From Paracoccaceae bacterium (lineage in GTDB: Bacteria; Pseudomonadota; Alphaproteobacteria; Rhodobacterales; Rhodobacteraceae), in the NCBI GenBank assembly GCA_023254015.1, contig JALQYS010000277.1:1-6785 (forward strand): a stretch of 6,785 nucleotides of DNA. Reading direction: 5' to 3'. This document shows positions 1 to 6,141 of the stretch, one piece after another. Below the pieces are notes generated by a model. The model searched no databases. It had not been told where the DNA came from and saw only the letters and a list, made by a program, of their open reading frames with translations. Position 1 is the stretch's first letter; each line of letters begins with the position of its first letter. A program made the translations under genes and the position numbers.

Positions 1-288
1 GCCCTGCCCGATGCCACGCGCATCTTCGTCGGCCATGACTACAAGGCCGAGGGCCGGGACACCTATGCTTGGGAAACCACGGTGGGCGACCAGAAGGCGC
101 TGAACAAACATGTCGGCGCCGGCAAAAGCCGCAAGGATTTCGTCAAGATGCGCCAGGCGCGCGATGCCACACTGGCGATGCCGCGGCTCATCATCCCCTC
201 GTTGCAGGTCAACATGCGCGCGGGCCAGATGCCCGAACCCGATGACAACGGCATCAGCTACTTGAAAGTGCCGGTGAACGGGCTGTAA
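1..288 (+). CDS. blh: Blh-type MBL-fold hydrolase / persulfide dioxygenase, C-terminal part (5' end outside window)
   Basis: The frame is open from base 1 to a TAA, giving the last 95 residues of a metallo-beta-lactamase-fold protein. The segment near the start, IFVGHDYKAEGRD, carries the GHDY motif whose histidine (residue 12 here) is the last metal-site histidine in ETHE1/Blh enzymes. The following AWETTVGDQKALNKHVG and the RQARDATLAMPRLIIPSLQVN stretch are typical of the C-terminus of bacterial Blh proteins. The family oxidises glutathione persulfide to sulfite with a mononuclear iron and is usually repressed by BigR/SqrR-type sulfide-responsive regulators. The YeeE-type genes directly downstream are the usual partners of blh. 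The N-terminus, including the HxHxDH motif and any fused DUF442 domain, is not visible, so full domain content is unknown. The family call is from motifs and context, without a database search. Confidence 0.85.
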   Translation, partial: ALPDATRIFVGHDYKAEGRDTYAWETTVGDQKALNKHVGAGKSRKDFVKMRQARDATLAMPRLIIPSLQVNMRAGQMPEPDDNGISYLKVPVNGL

Positions 289-326
289 ACCTTTGCTCCT
301 TCATGGGGCGTGAAACGGGGGCGGCG

Positions 327-755
327 ATGATACCGACAGACTGGATCTGGGGGGCCGTGGGCGGGCTGATGATCGGCGGCGCTGCGGCGCTTTACCTTCT
401 GGTCAACGGCCGCATCATGGGCGCCTCGGGCATCCTTGGCGGGCTGGCCGATGGCACGGGCCGCGACACGATGGTGGAACGGCTGGCCTTCCTTTTCGGC
501 ACGCTGGCCGTGCCGCCGCTTCTGGTGCCGCTTTACCAAAGCGTGGACACGCGCATCACCCACAACCCGCTGTTCATCGTCATCGCGGGCCTGCTTGTTG
601 GCATCGGCACGCGGCTGGCCAATGGCTGCACCTCGGGCCATGGGGTCTGCGGCATCTCGCGCCTTGCGCCACGCGGCATCGTCTCGACCCTGATCTATCT
701 GGCGGCGGGGGCAGTGACGGTGCTGCTGTTCCGGCATGGACTGGGGGTGATCTGA
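327..755 (+). CDS. YeeE/YedE family membrane protein, first half-size subunit (sulfur compound transport)
   Basis: This is a 142-residue hydrophobic protein with about four membrane segments (roughly residues 7-27, 52-70, 82-98 and 117-136). It carries the YeeE/YedE signature NGCTSGHGVCGISR, with cysteines at about 101 and 108. In the characterised relative TsuA, a thiosulfate transporter, cysteines in such loops relay the sulfur substrate through the membrane. The substrate here is unknown; thiosulfate, sulfite or another small sulfur species are options. I chose ATG 327 because it follows a G-rich ribosome-binding sequence (316-321), and the protein then begins like the family (MIPTDWIWGAVGGLMIGGA). 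An in-frame ATG at 303 would add eight residues but has no visible ribosome-binding site. The stop overlaps the next start by one base (TGATG), so the two half-proteins are probably translated together and work as one transporter. Confidence 0.88.
   Translation: MIPTDWIWGAVGGLMIGGAAALYLLVNGRIMGASGILGGLADGTGRDTMVERLAFLFGTLAVPPLLVPLYQSVDTRITHNPLFIVIAGLLVGIGTRLANGCTSGHGVCGISRLAPRGIVSTLIYLAAGAVTVLLFRHGLGVI
743..752 (+). promoter_or_regulatory. Strong ribosome-binding site for the second YeeE subunit
   Basis: GGGGGTGATC matches nine of ten bases of GGAGGTGATC, the complement of the 16S rRNA 3' end. It lies inside the end of the upstream coding region, two bases before ATG 755. This fixes that start and supports translational coupling across the TGATG overlap. 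Confidence 0.65.
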
Positions 756-1216
756 TGGCCGGGAAACATGGCAAGGCCCTTGATCCGCGCGACCTTTCGG
801 CCTTTGTGGCCGGAGCGATCTTTGGCTCGGGGCTTCTGGTGTCGGGGATGATCGACACGCGCAAGGTGCAGGGCTGGCTTGACTTTTTCGGTGACTGGGA
901 TCCGACACTGGCCTTTGTGCTGGGTGGCGCGGTCTTGCCGATGATCCTTGTGTGGCGCATCGCCGAGCGGCGGGGCGTATCACTGCTGGGCACCCCCATT
1001 CCGGCCCGCACGCCCCCCCGGATCGACCGGGCGCTGGTGACAGGGTCGGTGATGTTCGGCGCGGGCTGGGGGCTGGCGGGGCTGTGCCCCGGCCCGGCCA
1101 TGGCATCCTTCGCCATCGGCGGCTGGGGCGGTGCCCTCTTTTTCCTTGCGATGGTCTCAGGTATGGTCATCGCGCCGACGGTGGCGGGCTGGCTTTCGTC
1201 GCGCACCACCTCCTGA
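755..1216 (+). CDS. YeeE/YedE family membrane protein, second half-size subunit
   Basis: This 153-residue membrane protein belongs to the same family as its upstream neighbour but represents the other half of the full-length fold. The signature SGMIDTRKVQGWLDFFGDWDPTLAFVLGGAV (residues about 30-60) and the GWGLAGLCPGPA loop (about 104-115, cysteine 111) are characteristic of the C-terminal half of YeeE/YedE transporters. About four membrane segments are visible (roughly 15-32, 51-69, 95-113 and 122-147). The start overlaps the previous stop by one base and has an excellent ribosome-binding site. In blh operons of proteobacteria, paired half-size YeeE proteins of this kind are commonly found, and they presumably form one channel or transporter for a sulfur compound. 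The direction of transport and the substrate cannot be read from the sequence. Confidence 0.88.
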   Translation: MAGKHGKALDPRDLSAFVAGAIFGSGLLVSGMIDTRKVQGWLDFFGDWDPTLAFVLGGAVLPMILVWRIAERRGVSLLGTPIPARTPPRIDRALVTGSVMFGAGWGLAGLCPGPAMASFAIGGWGGALFFLAMVSGMVIAPTVAGWLSSRTTS

Positions 1217-1224
1217 CACCTGCC

Positions 1225-1230
1225 AAGGGA
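1225..1230 (+). promoter_or_regulatory. Ribosome-binding site fixing the start of the DUF442 gene
   Basis: AAGGGA lies six bases before ATG 1237, in the short gap after the YeeE stop. The frame is open far upstream (to before 960), but that extension overlaps the YeeE gene and has no family resemblance, so this site decides the start at 1237. Confidence 0.55.
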
Positions 1231-1236
1231 AAACCC

Positions 1237-1668
1237 ATGACGCTCGACCTTCGCCCGCTGACGCCGGATTATGCCGTAGCCCCCCAGATCGCGCCGGAGG
1301 ACATGGCCGCCGTCAAAGCCGCGGGCTATGTCATGGTGATCGACAACCGGCCCGACGGCGAAATCTCGCCCGATCTGCAGGCGGACATCATGGCGGTGGC
1401 CGCGCGCGAGGCGGGTCTGGCCTTTGCTATCAATCCGGTGACGCCGGGGCAGTTCACCCCCGATCTGGTCGCCCGTCAGCGCGCCGCGATCGAGGCGGCG
1501 GGCGGGCCGGTTCTGGCCTATTGCGCCAGTGGCAACCGGTCGACCATCCTGTGGGAACTGGTGCATGCCGGCCAGCTGCCGGTGGACGAGATGCTGGCCA
1601 CGGCCGCCCGTGCGGGCTATGATCACCAGCCGGTGCGCCCGCTGATCGAGGCCTTTGCCCGGCGCTGA
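1237..1668 (+). CDS. DUF442 / TIGR01244-type sulfur transferase (rhodanese/phosphatase-like)
   Basis: The 143-residue protein has the layout of the DUF442 family: YAVAPQIAPEDMAAVKAAGY near the N-terminus, then VIDNRPDGE (about 34-42), then a catalytic loop AYCASGNRST with cysteine 96 and arginine 101. The loop is CX4R, the length used by rhodanese sulfur transferases rather than the CX5R of protein phosphatases, so handling of a cysteine-bound persulfide is the better inference. No membrane segment or signal peptide is seen, so it should be cytoplasmic. In many bacteria this domain is fused to the N-terminus of Blh; here a free copy ends the operon, 20 bp behind the YeeE pair. It probably passes sulfane sulfur to or from the dioxygenase. 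The gene converges with the FliM-like gene, with six bases between stops. Confidence 0.85.
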   Translation: MTLDLRPLTPDYAVAPQIAPEDMAAVKAAGYVMVIDNRPDGEISPDLQADIMAVAAREAGLAFAINPVTPGQFTPDLVARQRAAIEAAGGPVLAYCASGNRSTILWELVHAGQLPVDEMLATAARAGYDHQPVRPLIEAFARR

Positions 1669-1679
1669 GGCGAATCAGC
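1664..1679. repeat. Short inverted repeat spanning two convergent stop codons
   Basis: GCTGA (1664-1668) and TCAGC (1675-1679) form a perfect 5-bp stem around the 6-base loop GGCGAA. The left TGA ends the DUF442 gene and the right TCA, read on the minus strand, ends the FliM-like gene. There is no T-run on either side, so it is a poor intrinsic terminator. It may simply reflect two genes that each end in GCTGA. Confidence 0.3.
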
Positions 1680-2658
1680 TGGCCTGACGCATGACCCCCG
1701 GCTCGGCCGGGGATGGGGCATGCGCGGGGGCAAGGCTGGCCGCCGCGACCGGCATCTTGCCCGAGGTGATCGCCGCCCCCAGCCGCAAGGCGCGCATGCC
1801 GCGGTTCTGGCCCAGCTTGCCCTCGGCCAGCCGCCGCCCGTCCAGCCCCTCGACGCTGACCCGGTCCAGCGTGGCCAGCGACAGCGGCAGAACATCGCCC
1901 ACCGCAAGCCCCGCAACGCGCGACAGTGGCAGCGCCACGCGCGCCAGCACCGCCGCCAGCACCGCTTCGGACGCCTGCACCTCTTCGGCCAGCGCCTCGG
2001 CAAAGGCGCGGTGGGTCACGGCGGCATCGGGCTGCGGCGGAGCATTGGGACGCAGCGGCAAGTGCCCGCGCCCTTCGGCGGGCAGGATCAGAAAGACCGT
2101 TCCCTGCCGCGCCCCTTGGGCAAGATCGACCTCGGCCCGCAGCACGCGATAGGAAATATCCTCCAGCATCAGGCCCAGCGGGCGCGGATCGTCCAGAAAC
2201 GAGGCATAGCGCCAGCCCCCGGCCCAGACCACATCGGCCTCTTGCGCCAGCGTCTGCTCCAGATCGGTCAGCGCGGCATCAATCATCGGTGCGATCATCG
2301 CGGCATCGGTGCGGGTGGGCCGGCGCGGCGGATCCGCCAGGGCGGGACCGATGCGGCCCGTGGTCAACACCTCGACCATGGTCTGCAGCACGGCCGGCGC
2401 CATGGCCAGCACGCCCACCCCTTCGCCCGGACCTTCCAGCACCGCCAGAAGCGACCGTTCGGCGGGAAGTTCCAGCACCTCGGCCAGGCCGGCGCGGGTC
2501 AGCGCCAGTGACCGCACGTCCAGCGCCAGTTTCATGCCATCACGCGCGGCCCGCGCCAGCGCCACCCGCCAGCCCCGATCAGCCCCCGGCCCGCCTTCGG
2601 CGACTTCTGCCCGCAGCGCGGCCAGTTTCCGCCGGATCACGCTCTCGTCTTCCGCCAC
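1675..2658 (-). CDS. FliM/FliN-family protein with C-terminal SpoA domain, stand-alone
   Basis: The 327-residue protein ends in a SpoA (FliM/FliN C-terminal) domain at about 235-293: LPLSRVAGLAVGDVLPLSLA, then DRVSVEGLDGRRLAEGKLGQ and MRALRL, matching the hydrophobic-core/GDVLPL pattern of C-ring proteins. The middle part (about 60-200) looks like the FliM middle domain, with PPRRPTRTDAAMIAPMIDAAL near 110-130. The N-terminus (MAEDESVIRRKLAALRAEV) lacks the short EIDALL-type motif with which FliM binds phosphorylated CheY. A 30-residue Ala/Pro-rich tail follows the SpoA domain. The start is GTG 2658, chosen for GAGGTG four bases upstream. No other flagellar gene is in the window. It lies 61 bp behind the sensor kinase on the same strand and may be read through from it. 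It could be an alternative motor-switch subunit or a repurposed SpoA protein; the role is unproven. Confidence 0.8.
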   Translation of the reverse strand: MAEDESVIRRKLAALRAEVAEGGPGADRGWRVALARAARDGMKLALDVRSLALTRAGLAEVLELPAERSLLAVLEGPGEGVGVLAMAPAVLQTMVEVLTTGRIGPALADPPRRPTRTDAAMIAPMIDAALTDLEQTLAQEADVVWAGGWRYASFLDDPRPLGLMLEDISYRVLRAEVDLAQGARQGTVFLILPAEGRGHLPLRPNAPPQPDAAVTHRAFAEALAEEVQASEAVLAAVLARVALPLSRVAGLAVGDVLPLSLATLDRVSVEGLDGRRLAEGKLGQNRGMRALRLGAAITSGKMPVAAASLAPAHAPSPAEPGVMRQAS

Positions 2659-2662
2659 CGCC

Positions 2663-2668
2663 CACCTC
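2663..2668 (-). promoter_or_regulatory. Ribosome-binding site deciding the GTG start of the FliM-like gene
   Basis: Read on the minus strand, GAGGTG ends four bases before GTG 2658. No ATG is available nearby in frame, so this site supports the rare start. Confidence 0.5.
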
Positions 2669-2673
2669 GCCTG

Positions 2674-2685
2674 AAAACCGTCCTG
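2674..2685 (-). repeat. 12-bp word shared with the receiver-gene promoter (copy 1)
   Basis: On the minus strand this reads CAGGACGGTTTT, identical to the copy at 6155-6166. It lies 15 bp upstream of the FliM-like start codon in an otherwise non-coding gap. It is a candidate binding site for a common regulator or an element of a shared promoter type. Confidence 0.4.
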
Positions 2686-2694
2686 AGCAAGCTG

Positions 2695-2713
2695 TGGCAG
2701 AAAACGGTTGCCA
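2695..2713. repeat. Inverted repeat TGGCA-N9-TGCCA in the kinase/FliM-like gap
   Basis: The arms TGGCA (2695-2699) and TGCCA (2709-2713) are perfect 5-bp inverted copies nine bases apart, upstream of the FliM-like gene. On the minus strand the TTGGCA hexamer at 2709-2714 also resembles a -35 box, but no good -10 box follows at 16-18 bp. There is no T-run, so a terminator is unlikely. It could be an operator; the short arms make chance occurrence possible. Confidence 0.25.
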
Positions 2714-2719
2714 AAGGCT

Positions 2720-5419
2720 TTACGTCCGCGCCCCGTCGGCAGGTTTTTCCAGCCGCAAGGGCAGCATTACCCGAAAGGCCGCACCGCGCTGGCCGGGCAG
2801 ATAGGTGATGCTTCCGCCCAGATTGGCCATGATCTCGCGCACGATCGCAAGTCCCAGCCCCGCGCCCCCGGCCCGGGTCTGATCGGTCAGCCGCGCGAAT
2901 TTCTCAAAGATCAGCGCCTGCTTGTCCTTTGCGATTCCCTTGCCGTTGTCGATGAAATCCACCGTCACCCGGCCGCCCCTTTGGCGCACGGCAATCCGCA
3001 GGATCGCCGGTTCGGCATCGCAATACTTGCGCGCGTTGGAGATCAGGTTGATGAACACCTGCACCAACCGGTCAGGATCTGTCAGCAGAAAGATCTCTTC
3101 GGCCAGGGGGTTTCGGCTGATCTCAAAGCGCCGCTCGGGCCGGGTCTGGCTGGCCGCCTGCACCGCGCGGTCCAGCATCCCGCCCAGATGGGCCAGCTCG
3201 AGGTTCAGCTGAACTGTGCCGTTTTCCAGCACCGACAGATCCAGAAGATCATCCAGAAGCCGCGTCAGCCGCACCGCCTCGGAATGGATGATCCGGCCCG
3301 AATCAGCCACCATGGCCGGGGGCAGATCGCCCTCGGTCAGGATTTCCGAAAACGACCGGATCGAGGTCATCGGCGTGCGCAGCTCATGGCTGATCTGGCT
3401 GAGGAAGGCGTCCTTCTGCACCGAAAGCTGCGTCAGCTTTTCGTTCACCTCGCGCAGTTGCCGGGCGGTGCGGGTCAGCTCTTCCTGCTTGGCCTCCAGC
3501 CGGGCCGAATATTCCATGATCTGGGCGGTTTCATTGGCCACCGCCATCAGATCCTCGACCGTCACGGTGGCCCGGCCGAACAGCTGGCTTATCATGGCAT
3601 GGGCCGTGGCCGCCCCGACCGAGCCGGCCAGTTTACGTTCCGCCTCGGCCAGGAAATCGGGGGTCAGGTCGGGCAGGAAGCCCTCTTTGCCCTGCCCCCG
3701 GGCCTGCGCCTCGAAAAAGGTCAGCGCCTCTTCGCCCAGAATACGCTGCGCCAGCGCCAAAAGCGCCTCGGGCTCGGCCTGACCGTGGCTCCACCCCAGA
3801 CGTTCAGCCTGCGCCTCGCGGTCAAAGGCGTTGACAAAGGCCACGCCCTGAATTCGTTCCACCGGATCGGGAAAGGTCAGAACCGAGCCCAGCGTGAACA
3901 TCATCGTGTTCAGCGACAGCGACCAGAACACCGAATGCACCAGCGGGTCCATGCCATCGGTGCCGAACAGCGCGTGCGGGCGCAGCCAGCCAAGGCCCCA
4001 AAGCCCGTCGGAAAACACCTGCGCCGGAATTGCCGCCCCCTCGCCGAAAGACGGCAGGAACAGCGTAAAGGCCCAGACCGCAAAACCCGTCAGCAGGCCC
4101 CAAAGCGCGCCCACCTTGGTGCCGCCGCGCCAGAAGATGCCGCCCAGAAGCGCCGGCAGAAACTGCGCCATGCCGGCAAAGGCAATCAGCCCGATCGAGG
4201 CCAGCGCCGCCGAGCCGCCCGAAAAGCGGTAGTACAGAAACCCCAGCGCCAGAACCCCCGCAATCGCCAGCCGCCGGGTCAACAGCACGCCGCTGCGCAA
4301 ATCGCCCGACATGGCTGCCTCGGGCCGCAGCCGCAGCCAGAGCGGCATGACCACGTTGTTCGAAATCATCGTGGCCAGCGCGATGGTTTCCACGATCACC
4401 ATGGATGTCGCACTGGAAAAGCCGCCCAGAAAGGCCAGCATGGCCAGCGCCCCCTGCCCCTCGCCCAAGGGCAGCGTTAGCACCAGCATGTCGGGATTTC
4501 CGCCCGCAGGCATCCGCTCCATCCCGATCAGGGCAATGGGCAGGATGAAAAGACTCATCAGGAACAGATAGAGCGGAAAGGCCCAGCTGGCCCGCGCCAG
4601 ATGGCTTTCGTCGATGTTCTCGACCACCATCACCTGAAACATCCGCGGCAGGCTGATGACCGCCGCCGCCGACAGCGCAATCAGCCCGATCCAGCGGTCA
4701 GGCTGCACCTGCCAGCCCGGCGCATCCACCGCCGCCAGCCGGTCGATCACCGGGCCGATGCCCCCCGCGATGCCCCAGACCACAAAGGTCCCCACCGCCA
4801 GCAGCGCCACCAGCTTGACCACCGCCTCGACCGCAATCGCGGTGACGATGCCGTGGTGCTGCTCCTTGGCGTCCAGCTTGCGCGTGCCGAAGAGGATCGT
4901 GAACAGCGCCAGCCCCCCGGCCACCCAAAGCGCGATATCGGCATTGCCCGGCCCGCGCCAGACCTCGGGCGTGTCCACCGCAAAGACCGAAAAGGACAGC
5001 GTCAGCGATTGCAGCTGCAAGGCGATATAGGGCGTGGCGGCGATGACCGCGATCACCGTCACCACCACGCCCAGCATGTTCGACTTGCCAAAGCGGCTGG
5101 AGATCAGGTCGGCAATCGAGGTCACCCGCTGCTGCCGCCCGATCCGCACCAGTTTGCGCAACACCAGCCACCAGCCGACAAAGACCAGCGTCGGGCCAAG
5201 ATAGATCGTCAGAAACTCGATCCCCGAGCGTGCCGCATAGCCCACGGCGCCGTAAAACGTCCAGGCGGTGCAATAGATCGACAGCGACAGCGTATAGATG
5301 ACGGGCGAGCGCAGAAACCCCAGCCGCCCCAAGGCAGCCCGGCGCTCCACCACGAAGGCCACCAGAAACAGGAAGATCACATAGACAAGGCAGGCCAGGA
5401 CCAGAACGTTGAAGGGCAT
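2720..5419 (-). CDS. CbrA-type hybrid sensor: sodium/solute symporter domain + STAC + histidine kinase
   Basis: This is an 899-residue inner-membrane sensor kinase. Residues about 1-520 are a multi-spanning SLC5/SSF transporter domain, including YTLSLSIYCTAWTFYGAVGYAA-type early helices and GGFSSATSMVIVET (about 332-345), which keeps the serines/threonine of the family's sodium site. A STAC-like linker follows (about 548-615: LALAQRILGEEALTFFEA and AERKLAGSVGAATAHAMI). Next comes a coiled coil (about 620-670), then HisKA with the phospho-acceptor His 678 in SHELRTP. The HATPase domain has the N box (LISNARKYC, near 792-800), DNGKG (824) and GAGLGLA (about 852). No PAS domain is visible, unlike classical CbrA. 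I prefer ATG 5417-5419, one base after the preceding stop and eight bases behind GGGGGGAA, over an in-frame GTG ten codons earlier. The ligand is unknown. The probable partner is the receiver gene upstream in the same operon. Confidence 0.92.
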   Translation of the reverse strand: MPFNVLVLACLVYVIFLFLVAFVVERRAALGRLGFLRSPVIYTLSLSIYCTAWTFYGAVGYAARSGIEFLTIYLGPTLVFVGWWLVLRKLVRIGRQQRVTSIADLISSRFGKSNMLGVVVTVIAVIAATPYIALQLQSLTLSFSVFAVDTPEVWRGPGNADIALWVAGGLALFTILFGTRKLDAKEQHHGIVTAIAVEAVVKLVALLAVGTFVVWGIAGGIGPVIDRLAAVDAPGWQVQPDRWIGLIALSAAAVISLPRMFQVMVVENIDESHLARASWAFPLYLFLMSLFILPIALIGMERMPAGGNPDMLVLTLPLGEGQGALAMLAFLGGFSSATSMVIVETIALATMISNNVVMPLWLRLRPEAAMSGDLRSGVLLTRRLAIAGVLALGFLYYRFSGGSAALASIGLIAFAGMAQFLPALLGGIFWRGGTKVGALWGLLTGFAVWAFTLFLPSFGEGAAIPAQVFSDGLWGLGWLRPHALFGTDGMDPLVHSVFWSLSLNTMMFTLGSVLTFPDPVERIQGVAFVNAFDREAQAERLGWSHGQAEPEALLALAQRILGEEALTFFEAQARGQGKEGFLPDLTPDFLAEAERKLAGSVGAATAHAMISQLFGRATVTVEDLMAVANETAQIMEYSARLEAKQEELTRTARQLREVNEKLTQLSVQKDAFLSQISHELRTPMTSIRSFSEILTEGDLPPAMVADSGRIIHSEAVRLTRLLDDLLDLSVLENGTVQLNLELAHLGGMLDRAVQAASQTRPERRFEISRNPLAEEIFLLTDPDRLVQVFINLISNARKYCDAEPAILRIAVRQRGGRVTVDFIDNGKGIAKDKQALIFEKFARLTDQTRAGGAGLGLAIVREIMANLGGSITYLPGQRGAAFRVMLPLRLEKPADGART

Positions 5420-5420
5420 C

Positions 5421-5732
5421 TCAACGGTTCCCCCCGGCACCCTTGTCACCCCTGGCGCCCGGCTCCGCCCCCGCCTCGCCCTCGGGCAAGGGGCCGTCGC
5501 TGTCTCGCTCGGACCGCACCAGATGCGGGGCCAGCACCAGCGCCGCCGCGATCAGCCCGGCCCAGACCAGAAAGAGAAAGACCGCATCGCCCCCCGATCG
5601 CGTCGCCCCGCGCCCCAGCGCCGGCAGCGCAAACAGCACCAGCCCCAGAACCGGCAAAAGCCGCGCCGCATCGCGCAACCGGCGCCGCCGATAGACCGCG
5701 CGCGCCAGAAACAGCGGGCCCTGCCCCGGCAC
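5421..5732 (-). CDS. Small two-helix membrane protein of unknown function
   Basis: I do not recognise a named family. The 103-residue product has a basic N-terminus (RAVYRRRRLRD), a hydrophobic segment at about 24-39 (RLLPVLGLVLFALPALG), a short loop, a second segment at about 50-69 (AVFLFLVWAGLIAAALVLAP), and a polar Glu/Gly-rich tail. By the positive-inside rule both ends should face the cytoplasm. The start is GTG 5732, four bases after the receiver stop; no ATG exists in the frame and no strong ribosome-binding site is seen, so translation may depend on coupling. The stop is one base from the kinase start, and the kinase's ribosome-binding site lies inside this gene. The placement between receiver and kinase suggests an accessory subunit that stabilises or tunes the transporter-like sensor. 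That is inference from position only. Confidence 0.75.
   Translation of the reverse strand: MPGQGPLFLARAVYRRRRLRDAARLLPVLGLVLFALPALGRGATRSGGDAVFLFLVWAGLIAAALVLAPHLVRSERDSDGPLPEGEAGAEPGARGDKGAGGNR
5428..5435 (-). promoter_or_regulatory. Ribosome-binding site of the sensor kinase gene
   Basis: On the minus strand GGGGGGAA lies eight bases before ATG 5419, inside the 3' end of the small membrane protein gene. It supports the ATG start over the upstream in-frame GTG (5449) and implies coupled translation. Confidence 0.45.
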
Positions 5733-5736
5733 CGGC

Positions 5737-6105
5737 CTAGGCCCCGATCAGAGCGCGCACCTGCGCCCGCATCTCGGCATTGGAAAAGGGCTTGGCCATG
5801 AAGGCCGACACGCCCGCGCGCTCGGCCGCCTCGCGGTCGCGGCCCTGGCCGCGTGCGGTCAGCATCATCACCTTCAGCCCGGCGGTCTCGGGCCGCGCGC
5901 GCAAGGCGGACAGGATCTCAAGCCCGCTCATCCCCGGCAGCATCAGATCCAGGATCACCAGATCGGGTAAAAGGCTGAACACACGCGCCAGCGCCTGCGC
6001 GCCATCGGCTTCGACAAAGACCTCGCAGCCCTCGCGCGTCAGGATGAAGCGGATCGCCTCGGCGATGTTGGTCTCATCCTCGATCAGCAGCACGCGCCCC
6101 GTCAT
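5737..6105 (-). CDS. CheY-like single-domain response regulator
   Basis: The 122-residue protein is a receiver domain with nothing after it. All expected residues are present: the acidic pair in LLIEDE (E9/D10/E11), the phospho-acceptor D53 in LVILDLMLPG, T83 in MMLTARG and K105 in AFMAKPFS. It should be cytoplasmic and phosphorylated by the sensor kinase two genes downstream, with which it shares close spacing. Lacking a DNA-binding or enzymatic output, it must act by protein-protein contact or as a phosphate relay or sink. ATG 6105 was chosen because the receiver fold begins there (MTGRVLLIEDE) and a run of seven G precedes it. The frame stays open upstream to 6459, but that stretch overlaps the neighbouring regulator gene and reads as low-complexity shadow. 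A promoter lies about 40 bp upstream of the start. Confidence 0.92.
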   Translation of the reverse strand: MTGRVLLIEDETNIAEAIRFILTREGCEVFVEADGAQALARVFSLLPDLVILDLMLPGMSGLEILSALRARPETAGLKVMMLTARGQGRDREAAERAGVSAFMAKPFSNAEMRAQVRALIGA

Positions 6106-6141
6106 TGCCCCCCCATGCCGCAAGACAGCCCTCAGGCGGTG

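Noticed and set aside
303..326. Upstream ATG for the first YeeE subunit
   Set aside because: No ribosome-binding site precedes it and the added residues (MGRETGAA) are polar and not family-like. ATG 327 fits better.
258..1626. Minus-strand open frames (258-1106 and 580-1626) opposite the YeeE and DUF442 genes
   Set aside because: They are shadows of the + strand genes, which carry clear family signatures. Composition is Arg/Ala/Pro-rich without motifs, and there is no ribosome-binding site.
2695..2714. Sigma54 (-24/-12) promoter before the FliM-like gene
   Set aside because: On the minus strand TGGCA is present, but the GC of the -12 element is not at the required spacing.
2695..2722. Intrinsic terminator after the sensor kinase
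   Set aside because: GCCAAAGGC offers only 3-bp arms and the TGGCA/TGCCA repeat has no following T-run, so no terminator can be supported.
2708..4480. A 590-codon open frame on the + strand opposite the sensor kinase
   Set aside because: It is rich in Arg, Gln, His and Pro with no recognisable fold, and is antisense to a gene with clear SSF, STAC and kinase motifs. Long antisense frames are expected in GC-rich DNA with strong third-position bias.
4601..5740. A 379-codon + strand open frame opposite the kinase N-terminus and small membrane protein
   Set aside because: It has the same low-complexity Arg/Gln/His/Pro composition and lies antisense to a well-supported membrane domain.
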